DNA of 64,000 nt from Verrucomicrobiota bacterium (GTDB taxonomy: Bacteria > Verrucomicrobiota > Verrucomicrobiia > Opitutales > Opitutaceae), in NCBI GenBank assembly GCA_028293565.1, contig JAQGON010000016.1:1-64000 (forward strand), written 5' to 3'. Shown here in pieces: positions 51,743 through 59,439 of this stretch. A model generated the notes under the pieces. It had not been told where the DNA came from. It worked only from the letters and a program-made list of their open reading frames with translations, and made no database searches. The position numbers were made by a program, and so were the translations under genes. Within the stretch, counting starts at the first letter, position 1; every line of letters begins with the position of its first letter.

Positions 51743-53863
51743 ATGAAACTCCGGTTCACCTCCTCCCTCCAGCGCCGCCTGCAGTGGTTCAATCTCCCGA
51801 CCGCGATGTTGATCGCGCTGCTCCAGCGCACGCCGGTGATCCGCATGGTCGCCGCCATCGAGGAGTGCGTGGTTTCCTCGCCGGTCTCCGCCGTCTTGAA
51901 ATCCATCGCGACCGCCGCCGCGTCGCTCGGCGCGATCAACTCGATGGCGGGCGCGACGCCCCTGGTGCCCTCGAGCGGCACCGAGTCAGGCATCACGGTC
52001 ACGGTGGGCGCCTCGGTTGCGGTCGCCTACACCGCCAACAGTCCTCTCGGGCCGGGCACGTCGTGGGCCATTGCGGGAACCGTTCCTCCCGGGCTCTCCT
52101 TCTCGGGCGAAGGCGGCAGCAGTCTCATGCTGAGCGGAATACCGACGACCGCCGGGTCGTTTCCGATTACGATCAAGGCGTTCGGTCCCAACAATGAGGA
52201 GGTGGGCTATGCCTACACGATAACCGTGCTGGCTGGAGGGCCGCCCACGCTGCCCGCGTTTACCACGCAACCCGCGGGCCAGACCGTTTCGGCCGGCGCG
52301 AATGTCACCTTCACGGTGGCGGCCTCCGGCTCGCCCACGCCGACCCTCCAATGGAAAAAAGGGACGACGGATATTCCGGGAGCCACGAGCACGACCCTGA
52401 CCTTGAATAATGTCCAGACGACCGACAGCGGGAGCTATACGGCGGTCGCCACGAATTCGGCGGGGAGTGTGACGAGCAACGCGGCCACCCTGACGGTGAA
52501 TCCCGGCGCCTCGGCCCCGGCCTTTACCACCCAGCCCGTCGCCCAGTCGGTCGCGACGGGTGGCACCGCCACGTTCACCGTCGCGGTGTCGGGCTCGCCG
52601 ACGCCGACGATCCAGTGGCGGAAGGGCGCGACGGATATTGCCGGCGCCACGGGCCTGACGCTGACGTTGCTGAACGTGCAGGCGTCGGATGGCGCGACTT
52701 ATACCGCGGTGGCCACCAACTCGGCGGGCACGGCCACGAGCACCAGCGTCTTGCTGACGGTCACGATTTCAACGGTTCCATCGATCACTGCGCAACCGCA
52801 GGGTCATAGCCTGGCCACGGGCAGTTCCGTGGTCTTCAACGTCGGAGTTTCCGGCGGAGGCCTTTCCTACCAGTGGAAGAAAAACGGCGCCGCCATCTCG
52901 GGCGCGACCTCGGCGCAGTACCTGATTTCGAACGCCCAGCCGGCGGATGCGGGCAGTTATACTGTGACCGCCACCAACGGGTCGGGGAGCGCGACCAGCA
53001 CAGGCGCGAATCTGACGGTGGCCGGCTCGGGTGATCCCGGCCGCCTGGTGAACGCCTCGGTGCGCATTGTCTCCGGCACGGGCGCAGACGTCCTGATCGT
53101 GGGCTTCGTGACCGGCGGATCGGGAACGAGCGGCAGCAAGCAGCTGTTGATCCGCGGCATCGGCCCGACCCTGACGGGATTTGGCGTCCCCGGTGCAATG
53201 GCGGACCCGCTCCTGGAAATCATTCCCAGTGGCGGCACGGTCGCCGTGGCCAGCAACGACAACTGGGGCGGCGACGCCCTCGTCGTCGCGAAGGCGAACG
53301 CCATCGGCGCATTCCCATTCCCCAGCGCGACGAGCAAGGATGCCGCGCTTCTGACGACCCTCGCGGCGGGCGTCTATTCCGCAAAGATCAGCGGCGTCGG
53401 CAGCACGACGGGCACGGTGCTCGCGGAAATGTACGACGCGAATCCGTCGGTGTTCGACCCCACCTCGCCGCGCATCATCAACCTCTCGGCCCGCGCGACG
53501 ATGGCGAACGACAATCCGTTGATCGCCGGCTTCGTGATCGGGGGATCGACGGCGAAGACCCTCATGATCCGCGCGATCGGCCCGACGTTGACGGCATTCG
53601 GCGTTCCTGGAGCGATGGCGGATCCGTCGCTGGAGATCATTCCCGGCGGAGGAACAGTGGCGATTGTCAGCAACGACAACTGGGGTGGGGCTGCCCTGCT
53701 CACGAGCACGGGCAACACGGTCGGAGCGTTCGCGCTCTCCGACAGCGCGAGCAAGGACGCCGTCATTCTCGTGACGCTGGATCCGGGTGTGTATTCCGCA
53801 AAGGTCGTCGGCGTGAGCAACTCCTCTGGCATCACGCTGATCGAGATGTACGAGATACCGTAA
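51743..53863 (+). CDS. Large surface protein with Ig-like repeats and tandem C-terminal module
   Basis: Protein of 706 residues. The N-terminus (1-75) is unusual: basic MKLRFTSSLQRRLQWF, then NLPTAMLIALLQRTPVIRMV and a second hydrophobic stretch SIATAAASLGAINSMAGAT, unlike a normal short signal peptide. Next come a putative-Ig (cadherin-like) domain (about 80-170), three immunoglobulin-type domains (about 175-265, 265-355, 357-440; each with a W-x-K core and DSGSYT or similar), and two tandem copies of a module of about 130 residues (445-575 and 580-706). The last 1,081 bp nearly match the next gene. It is likely exported; T2SS genes lie on both sides. Confidence 0.75.
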   Translation: MKLRFTSSLQRRLQWFNLPTAMLIALLQRTPVIRMVAAIEECVVSSPVSAVLKSIATAAASLGAINSMAGATPLVPSSGTESGITVTVGASVAVAYTANSPLGPGTSWAIAGTVPPGLSFSGEGGSSLMLSGIPTTAGSFPITIKAFGPNNEEVGYAYTITVLAGGPPTLPAFTTQPAGQTVSAGANVTFTVAASGSPTPTLQWKKGTTDIPGATSTTLTLNNVQTTDSGSYTAVATNSAGSVTSNAATLTVNPGASAPAFTTQPVAQSVATGGTATFTVAVSGSPTPTIQWRKGATDIAGATGLTLTLLNVQASDGATYTAVATNSAGTATSTSVLLTVTISTVPSITAQPQGHSLATGSSVVFNVGVSGGGLSYQWKKNGAAISGATSAQYLISNAQPADAGSYTVTATNGSGSATSTGANLTVAGSGDPGRLVNASVRIVSGTGADVLIVGFVTGGSGTSGSKQLLIRGIGPTLTGFGVPGAMADPLLEIIPSGGTVAVASNDNWGGDALVVAKANAIGAFPFPSATSKDAALLTTLAAGVYSAKISGVGSTTGTVLAEMYDANPSVFDPTSPRIINLSARATMANDNPLIAGFVIGGSTAKTLMIRAIGPTLTAFGVPGAMADPSLEIIPGGGTVAIVSNDNWGGAALLTSTGNTVGAFALSDSASKDAVILVTLDPGVYSAKVVGVSNSSGITLIEMYEIP
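52783..53863 (+). repeat. Long direct repeat, copy 1
   Basis: Collinear with 55202-56282 at a fixed offset of 2,419 bp with no net insertion or deletion. Long identical tracts occur, for example the stretch around 53023-53169. It codes for the last Ig domain and the tandem C-terminal module. Recent duplication or gene conversion is likely. Confidence 0.8.
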
Positions 53864-53921
53864 TTCGCAGTTCGCAGTTCGGAGTTCGCAGGTCGGAATT
53901 TGGAATTCGTAATTCGTAATC

Positions 53922-53940
53922 GCCGGATCGGAGATCCGGC
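53922..53940. terminator. Hairpin after the first Ig gene
   Basis: GCCGGATC-GGA-GATCCGGC is a perfect 8-bp stem, 58 bp past the stop codon and after a run of CGCAGTTCGGAG and GAATTCG words (53866-53920). No T-run follows. It serves as a probable transcript end. Confidence 0.45.
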
Positions 53941-54110
53941 CCTGTGATCGGCAATTGTCTCGTCAAGCGGGCCATCGGGGCCTAAGATTGGGTCGGTCCC
54001 GGGGACTGATATGATTCCAACTGCCGATCGAAAAAAACACGCTGTCGGCTCCCCGGACGAACATCGGATCAAATAGATCGCGGGTGCAGCCATTGCACCG
54101 GCATTAAATC

Positions 54111-56282
54111 ATGACGCCCAAATCCAACCACGCCGCCAGGTTCCTCGCGATGGCCCTCTCCGCCGTCGCTTTGTCCGGACTCGCTCACGCCCAGGACCCG
54201 CACATCGTCCGCAAGCTCCATCTCTACACCCAGACCACGGCGGCGGCCTCCGTCGATTTTCCCGGCGCCCCCTACGAGTTCGGCGCCCAGTCCACCGCTT
54301 CCGGCGTGACGCTCCATCTTCCGGGCGGGAGCACGCAGGCGATTCCCTACGACGCGAGCGAGGATGCCTACCAGATCCTGACGCCGTTCGCGACGAAGGC
54401 GGCAATGGACGCGGCCTACCCGAACGGCACCTACACGATGACGGGCACGGGCCTTCCGACCCTGACGATGAACCTCACCACGGATCTTTATCCGGCGTCG
54501 GTTCCACAGATCACGAATGGCACCTGGAACAGCGGCGGCGTGCTGGTCATTGATCCGACCCAGAGCGTCACGCTGAACATCAGCAATTTTTCGAGTTATG
54601 CCTCCGCCGGCGTTGCAGGGCACGAGAGCTTCGATCTCCAGACCAACACGAACAGCTTCAGCAAGGAAATCGCCACGCAGGCCATCTTCGGCCTGACCGC
54701 CTCCGCCACGCCGTTCACCAGCGTGACCATTCCGGCGAACACGCTGACCACGGCGAAGGTCTACCGCGCGCAGATTCAATTCGACACGCTCTCGACCCTC
54801 GACACCACGACCGTGCCGTCGGGCGTGATCGGCCTTTTCGGGGCCCACATGGAATTCTGGGTCGCGGCCCTCGCGCCCGGAACGGCCGCCATGCCGTTGC
54901 CGGTGCTCACCAGCCAGCCCACCGACCGGGCGGCCCCGCTCGGCGGCAGCGCGACGTTCACGGCGAATGTGGTGCTTGGCGGATCCCAGACGGTGGACAT
55001 GAGGTGGTATTTCAACGGCGTTGAGCTGCCATTCAACAGCTCGAAATACCAGCTGGGCCAGAACAACACCGCCTTCAGTCTCACGATCAACAATATCGCC
55101 GCGACCGACGTCGGCAGCTATTATTTCAAGCTCGTCGACACGGGCGGCATCGTCACGAGCAACACGGCCAGCCTGACCCTGGTCGCCTTATCGGTGCCGG
55201 CGATCACTTCGCAGCCCCAGGGCCATGCCCTGGCCACGGGCAGCTCTGTGGTCTTTTCCGTCACCGCGACGGGGGGCGGGCTTTCCTTGCAGTGGAAGAA
55301 AAACGGCGTCGTCATCCCGGGCGCGACCGCGCCGCGGTATCTGATTTCGAACGCCCAGCCGGCGGATGCGGGCAGTTATACTGTGACCGCCACCAACGGG
55401 TCGGGCACTGCGACCAGCACGGGCGCCACGCTCACCGTCGCCGGCTCGGGTGATCCCGGCCGCCTGGTGAACGCCTCGGTGCGCATTGTCTCCGGCACGG
55501 GCGCAGACGTCCTGATCGTGGGCTTCGTGACCGGCGGATCGGGAACGAGCGGCAGCAAGCAGCTGCTGATCCGCGGCATCGGCCCGACGCTGACGGGATT
55601 CGGCGTCCCTGGCGCGATGGTCGATCCGTTCCTGGAAATCATTCCCAGCGGCGGCACGGTCGCCATCGCCAGCAACGACAACTGGGGCGGCGACGCCCTG
55701 GTCGTGGCGAAGGCGAACGCCATCGGCGCATTCGCGTTCCCCAGCACGACGAGCAAGGACTCCGCGCTTTTGACGACCCTCGCCGCGGGGGTCTATTCCG
55801 CGAAGATCAGCGGCGTCGGCAGCACGACGGGCACGGTGCTCGCGGAAATGTACGACGCGAATCCCTCCGTCTACAATCCGACGACTCCCCGCATCATCAA
55901 CCTCTCGGCCCGCGCGACGATGGCGAACGACAATCCGTTGATCGCCGGCTTCGTGATCGGAGGATCGACGGCGAAGACCCTCATGATCCGCGCGATCGGC
56001 CCGACCCTGACCGGGTTCGGCGTTCCCGGCGCGATGGCGGACCCGTCGCTGGAGATCATTCCCGGCGGGGGAACGGTGGCGATCGTCAGCAACGACAACT
56101 GGGGCGGGGCCGCGATCCTGACGAGCACGGGTAACTCCGTCGGAGCGTTCGCGCTCACGGACAGCGCGAGCAAGGACGCTGTCATTCTCGTGACGCTCGA
56201 CCCGGGAGTGTACTCGGCGAAGGTCCTCGGCGTGAACAACGCGTCGGGCATCACGCTGATCGAGGTGTACGAGATACCGTAA
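54111..56282 (+). CDS. Large exported protein with Ig-like domains and tandem C-terminal module
   Basis: Protein of 723 residues with a normal signal peptide (1-28, ending LAHAQ). Residues 29-265 form a unique strand-rich domain that I do not recognise. Two Ig-type domains follow (about 270-360 with MRWYFNG, and about 363-450 with LQWKKNG), then the same two modules of about 130 residues as in the gene before (each with GFV-GG, LIRGIGPTL or MIRAIGPTL, SNDNWGG and a closing GVYSAKI or GVYSAKV strand), ending EVYEIP. The shared 3' part is almost identical at DNA level. Probably a surface or secreted protein; the module may be an anchoring or secretion domain. Confidence 0.8.
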   Translation: MTPKSNHAARFLAMALSAVALSGLAHAQDPHIVRKLHLYTQTTAAASVDFPGAPYEFGAQSTASGVTLHLPGGSTQAIPYDASEDAYQILTPFATKAAMDAAYPNGTYTMTGTGLPTLTMNLTTDLYPASVPQITNGTWNSGGVLVIDPTQSVTLNISNFSSYASAGVAGHESFDLQTNTNSFSKEIATQAIFGLTASATPFTSVTIPANTLTTAKVYRAQIQFDTLSTLDTTTVPSGVIGLFGAHMEFWVAALAPGTAAMPLPVLTSQPTDRAAPLGGSATFTANVVLGGSQTVDMRWYFNGVELPFNSSKYQLGQNNTAFSLTINNIAATDVGSYYFKLVDTGGIVTSNTASLTLVALSVPAITSQPQGHALATGSSVVFSVTATGGGLSLQWKKNGVVIPGATAPRYLISNAQPADAGSYTVTATNGSGTATSTGATLTVAGSGDPGRLVNASVRIVSGTGADVLIVGFVTGGSGTSGSKQLLIRGIGPTLTGFGVPGAMVDPFLEIIPSGGTVAIASNDNWGGDALVVAKANAIGAFAFPSTTSKDSALLTTLAAGVYSAKISGVGSTTGTVLAEMYDANPSVYNPTTPRIINLSARATMANDNPLIAGFVIGGSTAKTLMIRAIGPTLTGFGVPGAMADPSLEIIPGGGTVAIVSNDNWGGAAILTSTGNSVGAFALTDSASKDAVILVTLDPGVYSAKVLGVNNASGITLIEVYEIP
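55202..56282 (+). repeat. Long direct repeat, copy 2
   Basis: Second copy of the 1,081-bp repeat; see 52783-53863. It covers the last Ig domain and both C-terminal modules of the second Ig gene. Confidence 0.8.
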
Positions 56283-56327
56283 GGTCGGAATTCGGGATTC
56301 GAAATTCGGAATTCGGGATCTGAAGTT

Positions 56328-56368
56328 CGCAGGCCGGAGATCGCGCAACGCGGCGTCTCCGGCCTGCG
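56328..56368. terminator. Strong hairpin between convergent genes
   Basis: CGCAGGCCGGAGA (56328-56340) pairs perfectly with TCTCCGGCCTGCG (56356-56368), giving a 13-bp stem with a 15-nt loop, between the stops of the second Ig gene and gspF. GAATTCGG words on either side (56287-56318 and 56426-56443) form a wider outer inverted repeat. A bidirectional terminator is likely. Confidence 0.6.
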
Positions 56369-56453
56369 GGCTCGACTCCGCCTGCGAAAACAGCGTCAAG
56401 GAGCAGACGTGGCGATCTCGCCGTGCGAATTCCGAATTCCCGCACCGCGGGAA

Positions 56454-57689
56454 TCATCCCATCTTGAAGCTCGAGCTGACCTTGAACACGGCGCTGACGA
56501 TCGCAAAGGCGATGAACCCGACGACGACAAACACCGCGAGCAGCACCACCGTGGCGATCACCTTGACGAACATATTGAGCTGGCTGGAAATGACCCGCCG
56601 GTAATTTCGCGCGATCTCGTGCAGGCTGGGGACGACATTGCCCGTGTTCTCTCCGACGGTGAGACGGTCGAGCACCAGATCCGGGAAGCAGCCGGTGCGC
56701 GTCAGCGAGCTCGAGAGCGATTCGCCCTCGATCACGCGGTCGGTCGCCTCGTGGAACGCCTGGCGGTGGACGCGGTTCGTGACCTGCCGTTCGGTCATCC
56801 GCAGCGCCTCGACGGCGGTGATGCCGTTCGCGAGGAGCACGCCGAGCGTCTGGCTGAAGGCGAGCACGGTCTGCGAGACGATGAAGGGGCCGATCAACGG
56901 CAGGCGGAGCAGCCAGGCGTCGCTGGCCGTGCGCCCGGCCTCGGTCTTGCGCCACCGCCAGAACGAGATGCCGCCGAGGATCGCGGCGACGGCGATGAAC
57001 GCGCCGTAGTGGAGGAGAAAATTGGCGCCGCCCACGAGCAGCCGCGTCGACACCGGCATTTCGCCGTGCAGCGAGTTGAAGAGCATCTGGAGGCGCGGCA
57101 GCAGGAAAAACAGGAAGAACAGCACGAGGCATCCCGCGACGAAGATCAGCAGGAGCGGGTAGGCCAGCGCGGTGAGCAGCTGCGTGCGGAGGTCGCGCTG
57201 CTCGTTCAGGTGCGCAATGAGGCGCGCGAGCGTTTCGCCCAGCGATCCGGTGGCCTCGCCCGCCTGGATCAGGCTGGTTGTCGAGGTGTCGAAGACCTCC
57301 GGATAATCGGCCATCGCCTTCGACAGCGGCGCGCCCTCGCTCAGCCGCTCCCACAGGCCGCCGCTCAAGGTCCGCAGGCCCGGCTCCTTGATGCGCACCG
57401 ACAGCAACCGCACGGCCTCGCCCGCCGACATCCCGCTCGTCAGCAGATCGTGCAGCGCCTCGAGAAACGGCAGGCGGTGCTTCCGGTTGAGCGCGACCGC
57501 AACGGCCCCCCGCGGGGCGGCGCCGGCTTTGGCGGCTCGCGCCGGGCCGCCGCCGGCCTCGTCCACCGACACCACCTGCAGCCCGCGCGCGCCGAGGATC
57601 CGGATCGCGTCCTTCCGGCTGGGCGCCTCGAGCGAGTCCGCCACATTTTTTCCGCCCCGATCGCGGGCGCTATAGGTGAACCGGGCCAT
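56454..57689 (-). CDS. gspF: Type II secretion inner-membrane protein GspF
   Basis: Protein of 411 residues with two repeated T2SSF domains (about 70-195 and 275-395) and three membrane helices (about 170-190, 220-240 and 378-400). Family blocks are present: LPFLEALHDLLTSGMSAGEAVRLLS, TTSLIQAGEATGSLGETLARLIAHLNEQ and LVLDRLTVGENTGNVVPSLHEIARNY. It forms the platform core that couples the ATPase GspE to pseudopilus growth. It starts 4 bp after the gspE stop; order gspD-gspE-gspF on the minus strand. Confidence 0.94.
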   Translation of the reverse strand: MARFTYSARDRGGKNVADSLEAPSRKDAIRILGARGLQVVSVDEAGGGPARAAKAGAAPRGAVAVALNRKHRLPFLEALHDLLTSGMSAGEAVRLLSVRIKEPGLRTLSGGLWERLSEGAPLSKAMADYPEVFDTSTTSLIQAGEATGSLGETLARLIAHLNEQRDLRTQLLTALAYPLLLIFVAGCLVLFFLFFLLPRLQMLFNSLHGEMPVSTRLLVGGANFLLHYGAFIAVAAILGGISFWRWRKTEAGRTASDAWLLRLPLIGPFIVSQTVLAFSQTLGVLLANGITAVEALRMTERQVTNRVHRQAFHEATDRVIEGESLSSSLTRTGCFPDLVLDRLTVGENTGNVVPSLHEIARNYRRVISSQLNMFVKVIATVVLLAVFVVVGFIAFAIVSAVFKVSSSFKMG

Positions 57690-57693
57690 CCGC

Positions 57694-59424
57694 TCACTTC
57701 TCCGTCACGGTGATCACGCGCAGCACCTCGTCGAGCGTGGTGAAGCCCGCCTTGACCTTTTCCCAGCCGCTCTGGCCGAGCGTGCGCATGCCGTGGCGCC
57801 GCGCCGCGTCGGCCAGCGTGCGCGTGCTCTCGCGCTTCAGCACCAGCTCGTGCATCTCGTCGTTCAGCCGGAAAATTTCGAAGATGCCGATCCGTCCGCG
57901 GTAGCCGGTCCCGCGGCAGCGATCGCATCCGACCGGGGCCTTCAGCTCGGGAATGTGGTCGGCCTCCGCCGTGTCGCAGCCGAGGATCGCGAGGCTCTCG
58001 ATGAGCTTCACCTTCGTCACCGGCGCGGGCCGCGAGCATTGCGGGCAGAGGCGCCGCACGAGCCGCTGCGCGATCACGAGCTCGATGGCCGAGGCCACGA
58101 GGAAGGGCTCGATGCCCATGTCCACCAGCCGCGTGATCGCGCCCGGCGCGTCGTTGGTGTGGAGCGTGGAAAACACCAGGTGACCCGTGAGGGATGCGCG
58201 GATGGCGATCTCGGCCGTGTCGCGGTCGCGGATTTCGCCGACCATGATGACGTCGGGATCCTGCCGGAGCACGTGCCGCAGCGCATCGGCGAAGCTCAGC
58301 CCGATCTCGGGGCGCACCTGCATCTGGTTCACTCCCGGGACCTCATACTCGATCGGATCCTCGATCGTGATGATGCGGAGGTCGGTGGAATTTATCTTCC
58401 GCAGGAAGGCGTTCAGCGACGTGCTCTTGCCGGAACCGGTCGGCCCCGTCACGAGGATGATGCCGTGCGGATAGTCGAGGATCTGCGTGATCTGCGCCTG
58501 CTCGTCCGCGCTCATCCCGAGGCGGTCCATCGTGTACGCCTCCTTTTTCTGATTCAGGAGCCGCAGCGAGATCGACTCGGCGTAGATCGTGGGAATCGTC
58601 GACACGCGGATGTCGAGCGTCGTGCTGCCGGCGCGGAAGTTGATGCGGCCGTCCTGCGGCAGGCGCTTTTCCGAGATGTTGAGCCGGGCCATGATCTTCA
58701 GGCGGGAGATGATCGCGTCCTGGAAGCGGAGCAGATTCTCCGGCACCGGCACGGGCACGAGCAGGCCGTCGACGCGGTAGCGGATCCGGAGCTGGCCCTC
58801 CTGGGGTTCCCAATGGATGTCGGTGGCCTGGTCTTCGACGGCCTGCGAAATGACATCGGTGACGAAGCGCACGACGGCCGCGTCCTCGTCGACGACTTCC
58901 TCGTGGGCGCCGACGGATTCGGGCGCGACGTAGGATTCATCGCCGTCCTCGAGCGAGCCCGAGCCGACGCCGTAATTTTCGATCAGCAGCTGATGCACCC
59001 GCTCGGGCACGGCGAGGTGCCAGACCGGCGGGCGCGGCGTGAACGTGCGCAACCAGTCGGCCATCACGTCATCGGGCAGCCAGGCCGTGGCCAGATGGAG
59101 CGGCTGGTCCGCTCCCGCCGGCATCGGCGCGGCCGAGCCGGCGGCGGGCGGCGGCCCGAAACGAATCGGAATGATCTGGTAGTCGTGCACCAGCCGGGCC
59201 GGCAGCAGGCCGCGGCCTTCGAGATCGGGCTCGAGATTGGCGGCCACATCGAGGCCGGCGCCTGCCGCCAGCTCGGCGAGGGCCTCGGGTTCCGTCAGCT
59301 GCAGCGCGGCGGCGAGGACGCCGACGCGCTTGTCGCGGGCGGCCTCGAGCACGGCCTGGCGCTGCTCATCGGTGAGCCGGGCGGCAAGGGCGGGCGGAAG
59401 GGGCGCGGAGACAGTCGCAATCAT
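57694..59424 (-). CDS. gspE: Type II secretion ATPase GspE
   Basis: Protein of 576 residues: N-terminal MshEN/GspE-N-like domain (about 1-140), then the secretion ATPase core. Walker A is in TGPTGSGKSTSLN, the Asp box in RIITIEDPIEYEVPG, Walker B in DPDVIMVGEIRD and the His box in GHLVFSTLHTNDA. A zinc-binding insert with CPQC (CPQCSRPAP) and CDRC (CDRCRGTG) is complete. It powers pseudopilus assembly from the cytoplasm. It follows gspD by 15 bp and precedes gspF by 4 bp. Confidence 0.96.
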   Translation of the reverse strand: MIATVSAPLPPALAARLTDEQRQAVLEAARDKRVGVLAAALQLTEPEALAELAAGAGLDVAANLEPDLEGRGLLPARLVHDYQIIPIRFGPPPAAGSAAPMPAGADQPLHLATAWLPDDVMADWLRTFTPRPPVWHLAVPERVHQLLIENYGVGSGSLEDGDESYVAPESVGAHEEVVDEDAAVVRFVTDVISQAVEDQATDIHWEPQEGQLRIRYRVDGLLVPVPVPENLLRFQDAIISRLKIMARLNISEKRLPQDGRINFRAGSTTLDIRVSTIPTIYAESISLRLLNQKKEAYTMDRLGMSADEQAQITQILDYPHGIILVTGPTGSGKSTSLNAFLRKINSTDLRIITIEDPIEYEVPGVNQMQVRPEIGLSFADALRHVLRQDPDVIMVGEIRDRDTAEIAIRASLTGHLVFSTLHTNDAPGAITRLVDMGIEPFLVASAIELVIAQRLVRRLCPQCSRPAPVTKVKLIESLAILGCDTAEADHIPELKAPVGCDRCRGTGYRGRIGIFEIFRLNDEMHELVLKRESTRTLADAARRHGMRTLGQSGWEKVKAGFTTLDEVLRVITVTEK

Positions 59425-59439
59425 GGCGGTGGCGCGCAG

